A stretch of 64,000 nt of DNA from Micromonospora sp. CB01531. Lineage in GTDB: Bacteria; Actinomycetota; Actinomycetes; Mycobacteriales; Micromonosporaceae. Positions 32,330 to 41,196 of the stretch are shown here, piece by piece. Every line of letters begins with the position of its first letter. Within the stretch, counting starts at the first letter, position 1. The notes under the pieces were generated by a model. It did not search any database. It worked only from the letters and a program-made list of their open reading frames with translations, and had not been told where the DNA came from. The DNA is taken from assembly GCF_001905095.1 (NCBI RefSeq), contig NZ_LWLS01000083.1:186001-250000 (forward strand). The letters run 5' to 3'. Position numbers and translations under genes: made by a program.

Positions 32330-32511
32330 CTCCGGCAGTCTCGCCTGATCACCGCGAATGTCAAGGTTCCGGGACGGCGTCCGTCGCACCGGCCTGTGGA
32401 CAACTTGTGGAGAACGCGTCACTCCTGTGGACAACCCGGTGGATGACGGTGGGTTCGTTGTGGACGACGGGGCGGGATGTCAGGGTGGTCGGGTAGGGAG
32501 GAGGTGTGACG

Positions 32512-33062
32512 GTGACCAGCCCGGCTCGGCCCGGTCGAGGTGAGGCCTGGACGGTGGACGACATCCAGGACCTCCCCGAGGACGGCCAGGACTACGAGAT
32601 CTTCGACGGGAGCCTGCTCGTGTCCCCCCACGCGGATGTCTTCCCGGGGCGGTCGCCAACCGCCTCCGGCGGCTCCTCGACCGGCAGGCGCCGGCCGGCC
32701 TGCTCGTCGGGCAGGCCATCGGAGTCAGCGCGAAACGCTCTTCGTACTTCGTGCCGGATCTCTTCGTGGCCGGGGAGGACGCCCTCGACCGGGGCGGTGC
32801 CGCGCTCGACCCGGCTGATGTGCTCCTCGTGGTCGAGGTGATCTCGCCGAACAACGCGGGCCGGGACCTGATGCTCAAGCGCCACGAATACGCCGCGGCC
32901 GGCATCCCCCGCTACTGGCTGGTGGAGCCGCGGAAGCAGACGCTGGCCGTGCTGGAGCACGTCGGCGGCGGCTATCGGGAGGCCACCCAGGTCGGGGTGA
33001 CCGACGTCTACCGCGCCGAGGCGCCCTTCCCGCTCGCGTTCGCGGTGGCCGACATCTTCTGA
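32512..33062 (+). pseudogene. Uma2 family (DUF820) endonuclease-fold gene with a frameshift
   Basis: The N-terminal part (WTVDDIQDLPEDGQDYEIFDGSL, 32512-32640) and the C-terminal part (PDLFVAGEDALDRGG ... VLLVVEVISPNNAGRDLMLKRH ... YWLVEPRKQTLAVLEH, 32646-33062) are the two halves of one Uma2-like protein in different frames. Reading GAVANRLRRLLDRQAPAGLL from 32646 restores the missing middle. A single base is lacking at TTCCCGGGG (32641-32649). Once repaired, length and the catalytic E-V-I-S-P / K motifs are normal. It is either a recent inactivating deletion or an assembly error in a C/G run. The start is GTG 32512, 7 bases after AGGAGG. Confidence 0.75.
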
Positions 33063-33122
33063 CGGGTCCCCGGAACCTTTCTCTCCGCCCGTGAGTGGGA
33101 GAGGTGGAGAAGGGAGGTGACG

Positions 33123-33650
33123 GTGTCCGACGATGTACTGATCGCCGAGGTGTACGCCGGCTCCTACCGCCGGCTGGTCGTCCAGTTGTACGCGGTGACC
33201 GGCGACCTCAACGAGGCGCAGGAGGCGGTCCAGGAGGCGTTCACCCGGGCGCTGGTCGCGCCGCGGCGCTTCGCCGCCCTGGAGAACCCGGAAGCGTGGC
33301 TGCGGCGGGTGGCGGTGAACGTCGTACGCAGCCGGCACCGGCGTCGTCTGGTGCTGGACAGACTGCTGCGGCGCATCGGCCCGCCGCCCGCCGTCGCCGA
33401 CCGGTCGCCCGAGCATCTCGCCCTGCTCGCCGCGCTACGGGAACTGCCCGAGGGGCAGCGACACGCGTTGGCCCTGCACTACCTGGTCGACCTGCCGGTG
33501 GACGAGGTCGCTGCGACGCTCGGCGTGTCGGCCGGCACGGTCAAGTCCCGGTTGTCCCGGGGCCGGCAGGCCCTGGCGGCACTGCTCGGCAGCTCCGATT
33601 CCGACTCCGCAGAGATGAGCAGCATCGGGAGGATCAATGTCCGAGCGTGA
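33123..33650 (+). CDS. ECF-type RNA polymerase sigma factor
   Basis: 175 residues holding region 2 (about 12-75: SYRRLVVQLYAVTGDLNEAQ, EAVQEAFTRAL, NPEAWLRRVAVNVVRSRHRR) and region 4 (about 105-160: LPEGQRHALALHYLVDLPVD, LGVSAGTVKSRLSRGRQAL). No region 1.1 or 3, as in group 4 sigma factors. GTG 33123 is preferred, 5 bases after GGGAGG; GTG 33117 overlaps the SD. Its end overlaps the next gene by 14 bases. That gene encodes a membrane protein, in the position of an anti-sigma factor. Confidence 0.9.
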   Translation: MSDDVLIAEVYAGSYRRLVVQLYAVTGDLNEAQEAVQEAFTRALVAPRRFAALENPEAWLRRVAVNVVRSRHRRRLVLDRLLRRIGPPPAVADRSPEHLALLAALRELPEGQRHALALHYLVDLPVDEVAATLGVSAGTVKSRLSRGRQALAALLGSSDSDSAEMSSIGRINVRA

Positions 33651-34863
33651 CTTCGCCGGTTTCGACGTCGGCACCATTGCCGAGGCGGTACGCCAGCCGC
33701 CGCTGGACGACCTGCGGCCGGCCGCCCGGTCCCGGCGCCGACACCGGTCGGCCGGGCTGGCGGTCACGGTGCTGGTCGCCCTGGTCGGCGTGGCTGTCGG
33801 GCCCCTGGCGGCCCGTTCCGTCGGGACCGACTGGGCCGGGCCGGACCAGCCCGCCCACCCCGACCGGGCCAGCGATTTCGTGCTGACCAGCGGCGATTCG
33901 GGGGTCGGCGTCGCAAACCTCAACTGCACGCTGTACTTCACGCGCACCCGCGACTACGGCCGAACCTGGTCCGCCTGGGGCGCGGCCCGCTACCGGGCCA
34001 CCACCTGCCAAGTCGACGCCTACGGAAACGAGTACGCGGACCTGGAGTACGCGGTGCTCAGCGAGCGGGTGTACTTCGTCCGCGAGGGCGACCGGTCGAG
34101 CCTCTCCACAGACCGAGGCCGGACCTGGCAGGACGCGGACAAGGTGATCAAGCCGGTCGCGGCGTTTCCGAGGTTTGCCGCGCCGGTCTTCTGCCGGCAG
34201 GGCTGCGGCGCGCTGCGGGAGCTGCTGGCGGTGGACGCCGCCGGTACGGTTTACCGCCTCACCGGTGCGAAGCCGTCGCCGTACCCGCCGTTCAGCATCT
34301 ATCCGAGCATGGACGGGACGATCTGGGTGACGTACTGGCCGGGCGAGGCCAACCGGGCGGTCGTCGCCCGCAGCGCCGACCGGGGCGCGACCTGGACCAC
34401 CTGGCGGGCCGAGGCCGAGGCGAACGTCATCGCGGTGGTTGGGGTCGACGACCGCCGGGGATACCTGCTGATCGAGCCGTCGCCCCCGGCCGGATCCACC
34501 GTGCCGGTCGGCCAGTCTCGGCTGCTGCGGACCACCGACGGTGGGCGGACCTGGACCGACACGGGCACCGACCTGCCGGCGGCGCAGTACCACCGGAACA
34601 TCACCGTGGGCTGGAGAGGATCACTGCTGGTGGCCGTGCCGGGAAACAGCTCGCCTAATGTCGGGTCGAAGCTGCTGATGAGCCGCGACGACGGACGGCA
34701 CTTCGCGGTGGTGCGCGATTACGGCCGGCTGGACGGCGCGGTCGGGGTGGCGCCGGGGTACGCCTGGCTCTACGGCTGGGACGACATGTCGGACGTGGGG
34801 CCCGACCACGTCTGGGTCACCGGAGACGGGTCGAGCTGGGCCCGGTTCGCCCTGCCGCGCTGA
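33637..34863 (+). CDS. membrane-anchored Asp-box (BNR) repeat protein, putative ECF regulator
   Basis: 408 residues. The N-terminal about 45 residues are cytoplasmic and basic (RPAARSRRRHRS). One transmembrane helix follows (about 46-66, LAVTVLVALVGVAVGPLAA). The external part (about 85-408) carries sialidase-type Asp-box repeats: RTRDYGRTWSAW, STDRGRTWQD, SADRGATWTTW, TTDGGRTWTD and SRDDGRHF. This suggests a beta-propeller. No sialidase catalytic residues are recognised. Overlap with the sigma gene (14 bases) and the cytoplasmic-TM-extracellular layout resemble an anti-sigma factor. No ZAS zinc motif is seen, so sigma binding is inference. Confidence 0.75.
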   Translation: MSERDFAGFDVGTIAEAVRQPPLDDLRPAARSRRRHRSAGLAVTVLVALVGVAVGPLAARSVGTDWAGPDQPAHPDRASDFVLTSGDSGVGVANLNCTLYFTRTRDYGRTWSAWGAARYRATTCQVDAYGNEYADLEYAVLSERVYFVREGDRSSLSTDRGRTWQDADKVIKPVAAFPRFAAPVFCRQGCGALRELLAVDAAGTVYRLTGAKPSPYPPFSIYPSMDGTIWVTYWPGEANRAVVARSADRGATWTTWRAEAEANVIAVVGVDDRRGYLLIEPSPPAGSTVPVGQSRLLRTTDGGRTWTDTGTDLPAAQYHRNITVGWRGSLLVAVPGNSSPNVGSKLLMSRDDGRHFAVVRDYGRLDGAVGVAPGYAWLYGWDDMSDVGPDHVWVTGDGSSWARFALPR

Positions 34864-34869
34864 ACAGGT

Positions 34870-34902
34870 GCGTCGGCGCGGTCGTCCGGGCCGCGCCGAC
34901 GC
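34870..34902 (+). terminator. terminator of the sigma/Asp-box operon
   Basis: A perfect 12-bp stem (GCGTCGGCGCGG / CCGCGCCGACGC) with a 9-base loop begins 6 bases after the stop codon at 34863. Confidence 0.75.
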
Positions 34903-35029
34903 CGGACTCACGCCAGGCCGGCCCGGACCGGGTGGGCGGTTGCGGAGCCGAGCCAGGTGTGCGGGTTGCCGTACCAGCACCAGCCGAGCTTCGGCGCGCC
35001 ATGGCCGGTGCTGCCGAGAGAAATTTCGG

Positions 35030-35791
35030 CTAGCGGTTCCAGTCCTGTTTCGCCGCCCGGACCAGCTTGTCCTTAAGCTCCCGCGTGTGCCGGCGGCTGA
35101 CCGGCAGCTCCGTCCCGTCGATCACCACCACGTAGCCCGAGTTGACCAGCCGCAGCTCCGCGATCAGCTTCAACTGCACCAGGTACGACCGGTGGATCCG
35201 CACGAAACCGGCGTCCGCCCAGCGCTCGGCGAGGGTGGCCAGCGAGACCCGGACCAGGTGCGAAGCGTCCGCGGTGTGCAGCCGGGCGTAGTCGCCCTGC
35301 GCCTCCACCCAGCGCACCGCCGAGCGGGGCAGCATCCGGGTCGTCCCGGCCAACTCGATCGGGATGGTCGGGTCCTCCTCCGCCCGGGCGAGGGCCGCCG
35401 GGTGCGACGGCACCACCCGGGAGCCGATCACCCGGCGCAGCGACTCGGCCAGCCGCTCGGCGCGTACCGGCTTGCGCACGTAGTCGGTGGCGCCCAGGTC
35501 GAAGGCGTCGACCGCGCCGTCGTCGTACGCGGTGACGAAGACGATCGCCGGCGGCCGGGCGAACCGCCGCAGCACCCGGGCCAGCTCCATCCCGTCCAGC
35601 CCGGGCATCCGGATGTCCAGGAAGACGACGTCCACGTCGGCGTCGCGGAGCACCCGCAGCGCCTCGGTGGCGTCCCCGGCCGTGTGCAGCCGGGCCACCC
35701 GGGGATCGGCCCGCAGGTGGTACGCCAGCTCGTCCAGCGCGGGCGGCTCGTCGTCCACCGCCAGTACCCTGAGAAAACCGGCTGCCGTCAC
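35030..35791 (-). CDS. LytTR family response regulator
   Basis: 253 residues. A receiver domain (1-125) has phosphoacceptor Asp59 in VVFLDIRMPGLDG, acidic pair D13/D14 and Lys in DYVRKPVRAE. A C-terminal LytTR DNA-binding domain (about 150-250) includes VRWVEAQGDYARLHT, FVRIHRSYLVQLKLI and LPVSRRHTRELKDKL. It is the output of the kinase encoded 25 bases upstream. LytTR regulators often control wall metabolism, carbon starvation response or virulence genes; the targets here are unknown. Confidence 0.95.
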   Translation of the reverse strand: MTAAGFLRVLAVDDEPPALDELAYHLRADPRVARLHTAGDATEALRVLRDADVDVVFLDIRMPGLDGMELARVLRRFARPPAIVFVTAYDDGAVDAFDLGATDYVRKPVRAERLAESLRRVIGSRVVPSHPAALARAEEDPTIPIELAGTTRMLPRSAVRWVEAQGDYARLHTADASHLVRVSLATLAERWADAGFVRIHRSYLVQLKLIAELRLVNSGYVVVIDGTELPVSRRHTRELKDKLVRAAKQDWNR

Positions 35792-35816
35792 TGTGCTGAC
35801 CCCGCCGTTCGCTCGC

Positions 35817-37040
35817 TCACGAACCCGCCCGTACCCCGGGATGGAACTTCGGCACCCGCATGCTCACCTTCGTACCCGAGCCCAGGCCGGTCTCGACGGT
35901 CAGGCCGAACCGGTCCCCGAAGACCGACCGCAGCCGCTCGTCGACGTTCGACAGGCCCACGTGCTGCCCCGCGTCGTCGGTCGGGTCGCCGCCCGCGGCG
36001 GCCAGTTCGGCAATGCCGGCGGTGAGCGTGATCGGATCCATCCCCACTCCGTCGTCCTCCACCGTGATGTGGCACTCGGCGCCCGCGTCCCGGGCCTCGA
36101 TGCTCACCATGCCGGTGCCCGGCTTGCGGGACAACCCGTGCCGGACCGCGTTCTCCACGAGCGGCTGGAGGCAGAGGAACGGCAGGGTCACCGGCAGCAC
36201 CTCCGGGGCGATCTGCAGGCGCACCTGGAGCCGGTCGCCGAACCGGGCCCGCTCGATGGTCAGATACCGGTCGATCGAGCGCAGCTCCTCGGCGAGGGTG
36301 GTGAACTCGCCGTGCGCCCGGAACGAGTACCGGGTGAACTCGGCGAACTCGAGGATCAGCTCCCGGGCCCGCTCCGGGTCGGTCCGGACGAACGAGCCGA
36401 TCGCGGTCAACGCGTTGTAGATGAAGTGCGGGCTGATCTGGGCGCGCAGGGCGCGTACCTCGGCCCGGGCCAGCCGCTCCCGGGACGAGTCCAGCTCGGC
36501 CAGGGCGAGCTGGTCGCCGGCCCAGTGCGCGGTCTCCAGGGTCGCCTGCACCAGCCCCGGGGCCGGCTGCTCGTCGGCGATCGCCACCAGCGCCCCGACC
36601 ACGCGGCCGTCCGCGCTCAGCGGCGCCACCACCGCGCCCCGCACCGGGCAGTCCACCAGGTCGCAGCGCAGCTCCGACTCCCGCAGCACGGTCGACCGCC
36701 CGGCGGACGCCGCCCGCCGGGCCGCCGCGAGCAACTGGTCGCCGTGGTGCGCGCCGCGCCCGTCGAGGGCGAGGAGGGCCTCCCGGTCCGTCAGGGCCAG
36801 CCCGGCCGCGCCCACCAGCGCCCGCAGGTGGCGTACGGCCTTCGCCGCGTCCGTGCTGCTCAACCCGGCTCGCAGCGGCTCGGCGGCGAGGCCGGCGGTG
36901 TGCAGCACCTCGTAGGTGGCCCGCTGGGTGGCCGTGGCGATGCCCCGCCGGGCGCGCAGCCGCAGCACCGCCCAGAGTGCCGCGGCGAGCGCGGTGACCA
37001 GCGAGACGACGCCGAAGACGGCGGAGAGGTTGCCACCCAC
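35817..37040 (-). CDS. LytS/YehU-type sensor histidine kinase
   Basis: About 407 residues. One N-terminal transmembrane helix (about 3-27) is followed by a GAF-like region (about 60-175) with two Cys. The HisK_5-type catalytic part has His205 in the QISPHFIYNAL signature. The ATPase shows its N-box in FLCLQPLVENAVRHGL and its G-box in VEDDGVGMDP. The C terminus has GLSNVDERLRSVFG. GTG 37040 is preferred (GAGG about 9 bases upstream); 37076 is possible. It pairs with the LytTR regulator directly downstream. Confidence 0.93.
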   Translation of the reverse strand: MGGNLSAVFGVVSLVTALAAALWAVLRLRARRGIATATQRATYEVLHTAGLAAEPLRAGLSSTDAAKAVRHLRALVGAAGLALTDREALLALDGRGAHHGDQLLAAARRAASAGRSTVLRESELRCDLVDCPVRGAVVAPLSADGRVVGALVAIADEQPAPGLVQATLETAHWAGDQLALAELDSSRERLARAEVRALRAQISPHFIYNALTAIGSFVRTDPERARELILEFAEFTRYSFRAHGEFTTLAEELRSIDRYLTIERARFGDRLQVRLQIAPEVLPVTLPFLCLQPLVENAVRHGLSRKPGTGMVSIEARDAGAECHITVEDDGVGMDPITLTAGIAELAAAGGDPTDDAGQHVGLSNVDERLRSVFGDRFGLTVETGLGSGTKVSMRVPKFHPGVRAGS

Positions 37041-37080
37041 GGCCCAGATCCTCGCGGCTCCGGGGCCGCCCGCCAAGGGG

Positions 37081-38646
37081 TCAGTACGCGCCCTTGCGGG
37101 CCACCACCACTCCGATGGTCCGCCAGAGGATGCTCAGGTCGTACGCCAGCGACCAGTTGTCGACGTAGTAGAGGTCGAGCCGGACCGCCTCGTCCCAGGA
37201 GAGGTCGGAGCGACCGGAGACCTGCCAGAGCCCGGTGATGCCCGGCCGGACCAGCAGCCGGCGGCGGACGTCGCCGAGGAAGTCACCGTCGTCGGCCGGC
37301 AGCGGACGCGGCCCGACCAGCGACATCTCGCCCCAGAGCACGTTGATCAGCTGGGGCAGCTCGTCCAGCGAGGAGGCGCGCAGGAAGCGGCCCACCGGGA
37401 ACACCCGCGGATCCTGCTTGATCTTGAACAGCATGCCGTCGGTCTCGTTCTGGTCGACCAGGCTGGCCAGCCGCTCCTCGGCGTCGGTGTACATGGTCCG
37501 GAACTTCCAGACCTGGAAGGTCCGCCCCTCGTGTCCGACCCGGGGCTGCCGGAAGAAGACCGGCCCGGGGTCGGAGATCCTGATGGCGACCGCGATGGCG
37601 AGGAAGAGCGGGATCAGCAGCACCAGGCCCAGCCCGGCGGCCATCCGGTCCATCAGGTTCTTGACCAGCAGCGCCGGGCCCGACAGGGTCGGCTCCTCGA
37701 CGTGCAGCAGCGGCAGGCCCTCGATCGGGCGGATGTGCACCCGGGGGCCGGCGATGTCGGTGAGCTGGGGCGCGACCACCAGGTCGACGCCGGAGCCCTC
37801 GAGCTGCCAGGCCAGCCGGCGCAGCTCGCCCGGCTCGGCGCTGGCCGAGCCGCAGACCGCGATGGTGTCCCCGCCGACCTCCCGGACCAGGGCGAGCACG
37901 TCCCGGCCGGCGTAGACCGGCACCGGGGTCTCGATGCCGCGCGCGGCGGCATACCCGTCCGTCAGGTGGATGGCCACCGGCACCAGGCCGGCCCCGGGGC
38001 TGCGGGTGACCGTGGTGTAGACCTCCAGGCACTCCGGCAGGGTGCCGACCAGCACCATCCGGTGCCCGGCCTGACCCGCCCGGCGTCGGACGGCGTGCAG
38101 CAGGAAACGGGCGACGAGACGCTCCAGCAGGATCAGCACCAGCGCCCCGAGCAGGGCGGTACCGACCGTCCACCGGGACAGCCCGGTCGTCTTCGTGGCG
38201 AAGGCGAGGAAGGAGACCGTCGCGGCGACCGCGACCCCGCCGCGGACCACCCGTTTGAACTCGTCCGGGCCGAGCCCCAGGTAGCGGCGGTCGTACGCCC
38301 GGTTCCCCCAGAGGATGACCAGCCAACCGAGTGGCAGGAGCAGGAACGCGACGGTGTAGAACCAGGTCGGGTCCTCGTCGGCACCGTAGAAGCCGGATGA
38401 CGCCTGTTGGAAGCTCTGGATCGAGATGAAGCTCGCCAGCGCCGCCGCCGCGAAGTCGAGCAGGAGCAGGATCGCGGTGTAGGGGCGGTGCCAGCGGGAC
38501 ACCCGGCGACGGGCGCGGGCCCACGCCGACCGGGGTACGCCGTTGTGCGACGGCGGAGTCGGCGGCTGGATCTCGAAGCTGTCGACGTGCCGCACGCTCT
38601 TGCTCCGGCCTGTGTTGGTTACCGGGCGCTGGAGGCTTGTCGTCAC
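37081..38646 (-). CDS. exopolysaccharide polyprenyl-phosphate sugar-1-phosphate transferase
   Basis: About 521 residues, the WbaP/CpsE-like polyisoprenyl-phosphate hexose-1-P transferase family. The N-terminal half has five transmembrane helices and a CoA-binding-like cytosolic domain. The C-terminal catalytic domain (about 325-521) has KNLMDRMAAGLGLVLLIPLF, ISDPGPVFFRQPRVGHEGRT, FQVWKFRTMYTDAE and SLVGPRPLP. It would start synthesis of a surface polysaccharide on undecaprenyl phosphate. The start is uncertain: GTG 38646 or GTG 38595, the latter with GGAG 7 bases upstream. The two-component system lies directly downstream. Confidence 0.9.
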   Translation of the reverse strand: MTTSLQRPVTNTGRSKSVRHVDSFEIQPPTPPSHNGVPRSAWARARRRVSRWHRPYTAILLLLDFAAAALASFISIQSFQQASSGFYGADEDPTWFYTVAFLLLPLGWLVILWGNRAYDRRYLGLGPDEFKRVVRGGVAVAATVSFLAFATKTTGLSRWTVGTALLGALVLILLERLVARFLLHAVRRRAGQAGHRMVLVGTLPECLEVYTTVTRSPGAGLVPVAIHLTDGYAAARGIETPVPVYAGRDVLALVREVGGDTIAVCGSASAEPGELRRLAWQLEGSGVDLVVAPQLTDIAGPRVHIRPIEGLPLLHVEEPTLSGPALLVKNLMDRMAAGLGLVLLIPLFLAIAVAIRISDPGPVFFRQPRVGHEGRTFQVWKFRTMYTDAEERLASLVDQNETDGMLFKIKQDPRVFPVGRFLRASSLDELPQLINVLWGEMSLVGPRPLPADDGDFLGDVRRRLLVRPGITGLWQVSGRSDLSWDEAVRLDLYYVDNWSLAYDLSILWRTIGVVVARKGAY

Positions 38647-38920
38647 CTCAACCCATGTCCTCCCGCATGACACGCGCCCTCACTCGCCGTGAGGACCCGG
38701 GTCGCCCACCGTCCCAGTCTCCCACGCGGGCCCGGGTCGGGACGGCCCCCCGAAGGAGATGCCGTCCGTCGGTGCTCGTAGGGATCTGGCCGGCTCCGTA
38801 TCGGTTGTGAAGCCGGGGACCGAGCCACTATACCGATGGATGGCGGCCCCGGTAGAGGCGCGAGTGGGACGTTCGGCGATCCGCGGCTGATTCCTCTCCG
38901 TAGTCGTCCGGTGTGATTAC

Positions 38921-39781
38921 TCACCGTACGAGACGGGACAACCTTCGGTCAGCGAGCAGCTTGCCGCCGGTCTGGCAGGTCGGGCAGTACTGGAGGCTGG
39001 AGTCGGCGAACGAGACCTCGCGGACGGTGTCGCCGCAGACCGGACAGGGCAGCCCGGACCGGGCGTGCACCTTGAGGCCCGAGCGCTTCTCCCCCTTCAG
39101 CTCGGCGGCCCGCTGCCCCATCGAGCGCCGGACCGCGTCGCCGAGCACCGCGCGGGTCGCCGCGTGCAGCGTGGCGAGCTGGTCGTCGGTGAGTCGGTCG
39201 GTGATCGCGAACGGGGACAGCTTCGCCGTGTGCAGGATCTCGTCCGAGTACGCGTTGCCGACCCCGGCCAGCACCGCCTGGTCGGTCAGCACCCCCTTGA
39301 CCTGGCCCCGCCGGCTGCGTATCCGCTCGGCGAAGGTGGCCAGGTCGGCGTCGAACGCGTCCGGGCCCAGCTTCGTCACCCCGGGCACCTGCGCCGGGTC
39401 GGTCACCAGGTACGCGGCCAGCTTCTTCTGGGTGCCGGCCTCGGTCAGGTCGAAGCCGGAGCCGTCGTCGAGGCGTACCCGTACGGCGATCGGGCCCTTG
39501 CCGGGGCGCAGCGGGGCGGTCGACGGGAACGCCTCCCGGTAGTGCAGCCAGCCCGCGCGGGCCAGGTGGACCACCAGGTGCAGCCCGCCGTCGAACCGGA
39601 CATCCAGGAACTTGCCGTGCCGGCCCGCGCCGACCACCGCCTTGCCCGCCACCGCGCTCGGCGGCGGATCGTACGTCTTCAGGGCACTGATCGCGGCGAC
39701 CTCGACGCGCTCGACGCGCCGGCCCACCGCCCGCTCGCGCAGGTAGCCGGCGAGCGCTTCCACCTCCGGTAGTTCGGGCAC
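38921..39781 (-). CDS. Fpg/Nei family DNA glycosylase
   Basis: The 286-residue base-excision repair enzyme would remove oxidised bases and nick the DNA. The catalytic N terminus PELPEVEALAGYLRE is intact, so Pro2 and Glu3 are in place once Met1 is removed. The helix-two-turn-helix region contains GVGNAYSDEILHTAKLSP. The C-terminal zinc finger CPVCGDTV ... YCPTCQTGGK has four cysteines. The GTG start lies 6 bases after TACCGT. It is divergent from a glycosyltransferase gene with only 24 bases between start codons. Choice between MutM and Nei specificity is not possible by eye. Confidence 0.93.
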   Translation of the reverse strand: MPELPEVEALAGYLRERAVGRRVERVEVAAISALKTYDPPPSAVAGKAVVGAGRHGKFLDVRFDGGLHLVVHLARAGWLHYREAFPSTAPLRPGKGPIAVRVRLDDGSGFDLTEAGTQKKLAAYLVTDPAQVPGVTKLGPDAFDADLATFAERIRSRRGQVKGVLTDQAVLAGVGNAYSDEILHTAKLSPFAITDRLTDDQLATLHAATRAVLGDAVRRSMGQRAAELKGEKRSGLKVHARSGLPCPVCGDTVREVSFADSSLQYCPTCQTGGKLLADRRLSRLVR

Positions 39782-39787
39782 CGTTCA

Positions 39788-39797
39788 ACGGTAGCCT
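39788..39797. promoter_or_regulatory. overlapping divergent -10 boxes
   Basis: The 24-base gap between two divergent GTG starts holds TACCGT on the minus strand (39788-39793, 6 bases from the Fpg/Nei start) and TAGCCT on the plus strand (39792-39797, 8 bases from the GT start). The two boxes share 2 bases. Both genes would be leaderless, and simultaneous polymerase binding looks impossible. Confidence 0.5.
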
Positions 39798-39805
39798 TCT
39801 TTCCC

Positions 39806-41089
39806 GTGAGAATCGTGGTGGCGCACAACCGGTACCGGGAAGCCCAGCCCTCCGGCGAGAACACGATCGTCGACGCGGAGATCGCCCAGCTCACCGCGGC
39901 CGGGGTGGAGGTGCTGCCGTTCCTGCGCAGCTCCGACGAGATTCCCACCATGTCGAAGCCGGCCAAGGCGCTGCTGCCGATCTCGCCGATCTGGGCGCCG
40001 CAGGCCCAGCAGGACCTGGACCGGCTGCTCGCCGAGCACCGTCCGGACGTGCTGCACCTGCACAACCCGTACCCGTTGCTCTCGCCCTGGGTGGTGCGGA
40101 CCGCGCACAAGCGCGGCGTGCCGGTGGTGCAGACGGTGCACAACTACCGGCAGGTCTGCTCCTCCGGGCTCTACTTCCGGGACGGGGTGATCTGCCAGGA
40201 CTGCCGGGGGCGGGCGCTGGGCGTGCCGGCGATCGTGCACCGCTGCTACCGGGGCTCGCGGGCGCAGAGCGCCCTGATGGCCACCACCCTCGCCGTGCAC
40301 CGCCCGACCTGGCGGTCGGTGGACCGGTTCATCGCGCTCACCACCGCGGTCGCCGACCACCTGCGGGATTACGGCATCCCGGACGAGCGGATCGTGGTCA
40401 AGCCCAACGCCGTCCCCGACCCGGGTACGCCGGCGCCGCTCGGCGACGGGTTCCTCTTCATGGCCCGCCTCACTCCGGAGAAGGGGCTCGACCTGCTGCT
40501 GGAGGCGTGGCGGCGGCACCCGGTGGGGGCCCTGGGCACGCTGCGGATCGCCGGCGACGGCGAGCTGCGCCCGTTGGCCGAGGCGGCCGCCGTCGACCGC
40601 CCCGACGTGGTCTACCTGGGCCAGCTCGACCGGGCCGGGGTGCGCGCGGCGATCGAGGCGAGCGCCGTGGTGCTGGCGACCTCCACCTGGCACGACGTGC
40701 TGCCGACCGTGATCATCGAGGCGCTGGCCAGCGGCCGGCCGGTGCTCGGCACCGCCCTCGGAGGGATTCCGTACCTGGTCGGCGCGGACACCCCACGGGA
40801 ACCGGCGGGCACCGGGCCGGCCGAGGTGGCCTCCGCTGTCGCCGGGGAATCCGCTGGCCCGGCCATCCCCGACGGCGTCCAGGTGGGCGAGGCCGGCTGG
40901 GTGGTGGCCCCGGACCCGGCCGCGCTGGCCGCCGCCCTGCCGGTGGCGCGGGCCGGTGCGGCGCGGCTCGCCCCGGCGGCCCGGGCCCGCTACGAGCGCA
41001 CCTTCCACCCCGACGTGGTCACCAAGCGCCTCATCGACATCTACGCCGATGTGGCGCGGAGTCGGACGGCGGTCGCCGGGGACCGCTGA
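39806..41089 (+). CDS. GT4-type glycosyltransferase
   Basis: 427 residues with a GT-B fold. The N-terminal domain starts MRIVVAHNRYREAQPSGENT and has RPDVLHLHNPYPLLSPWVV. The C-terminal nucleotide-sugar domain contains FLFMARLTPEKGLDLLLEAW and the E-x7-E motif (STWHDVLPTVIIEALASGRP). A CSSGLYFRDGVICQDCRGR cysteine-bearing loop is typical of one actinobacterial GT4 subgroup. It should transfer a sugar to a lipid or glycan in cell-surface assembly. It points toward the CDP-alcohol operon but is convergent with it. Confidence 0.9.
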   Translation: MRIVVAHNRYREAQPSGENTIVDAEIAQLTAAGVEVLPFLRSSDEIPTMSKPAKALLPISPIWAPQAQQDLDRLLAEHRPDVLHLHNPYPLLSPWVVRTAHKRGVPVVQTVHNYRQVCSSGLYFRDGVICQDCRGRALGVPAIVHRCYRGSRAQSALMATTLAVHRPTWRSVDRFIALTTAVADHLRDYGIPDERIVVKPNAVPDPGTPAPLGDGFLFMARLTPEKGLDLLLEAWRRHPVGALGTLRIAGDGELRPLAEAAAVDRPDVVYLGQLDRAGVRAAIEASAVVLATSTWHDVLPTVIIEALASGRPVLGTALGGIPYLVGADTPREPAGTGPAEVASAVAGESAGPAIPDGVQVGEAGWVVAPDPAALAAALPVARAGAARLAPAARARYERTFHPDVVTKRLIDIYADVARSRTAVAGDR

Positions 41090-41196
41090 CCCCCGCGAGT
41101 GGGGTGGTTGGGCGCGACCGCTTGCGGAAGGTCACGCACCGTTGGGACTGCTGGGCGTGGCGCCGGCCGGGGCGCGGCCGGTCCCAGCCGCGGCCG

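Noticed and set aside
32506..32841. The first Uma2 frame as a separate 111-residue protein
   Set aside because: After residue about 45 it becomes low-complexity Arg/Ser sequence; the real continuation is in the other frame, so this is a frameshifted gene.
41093..41192. Terminator between the convergent GT4 and CDP-alcohol transferase genes
   Set aside because: Only a 6-bp stem (CGCGGC/GCCGCG) could be found, too weak in this GC content to call.
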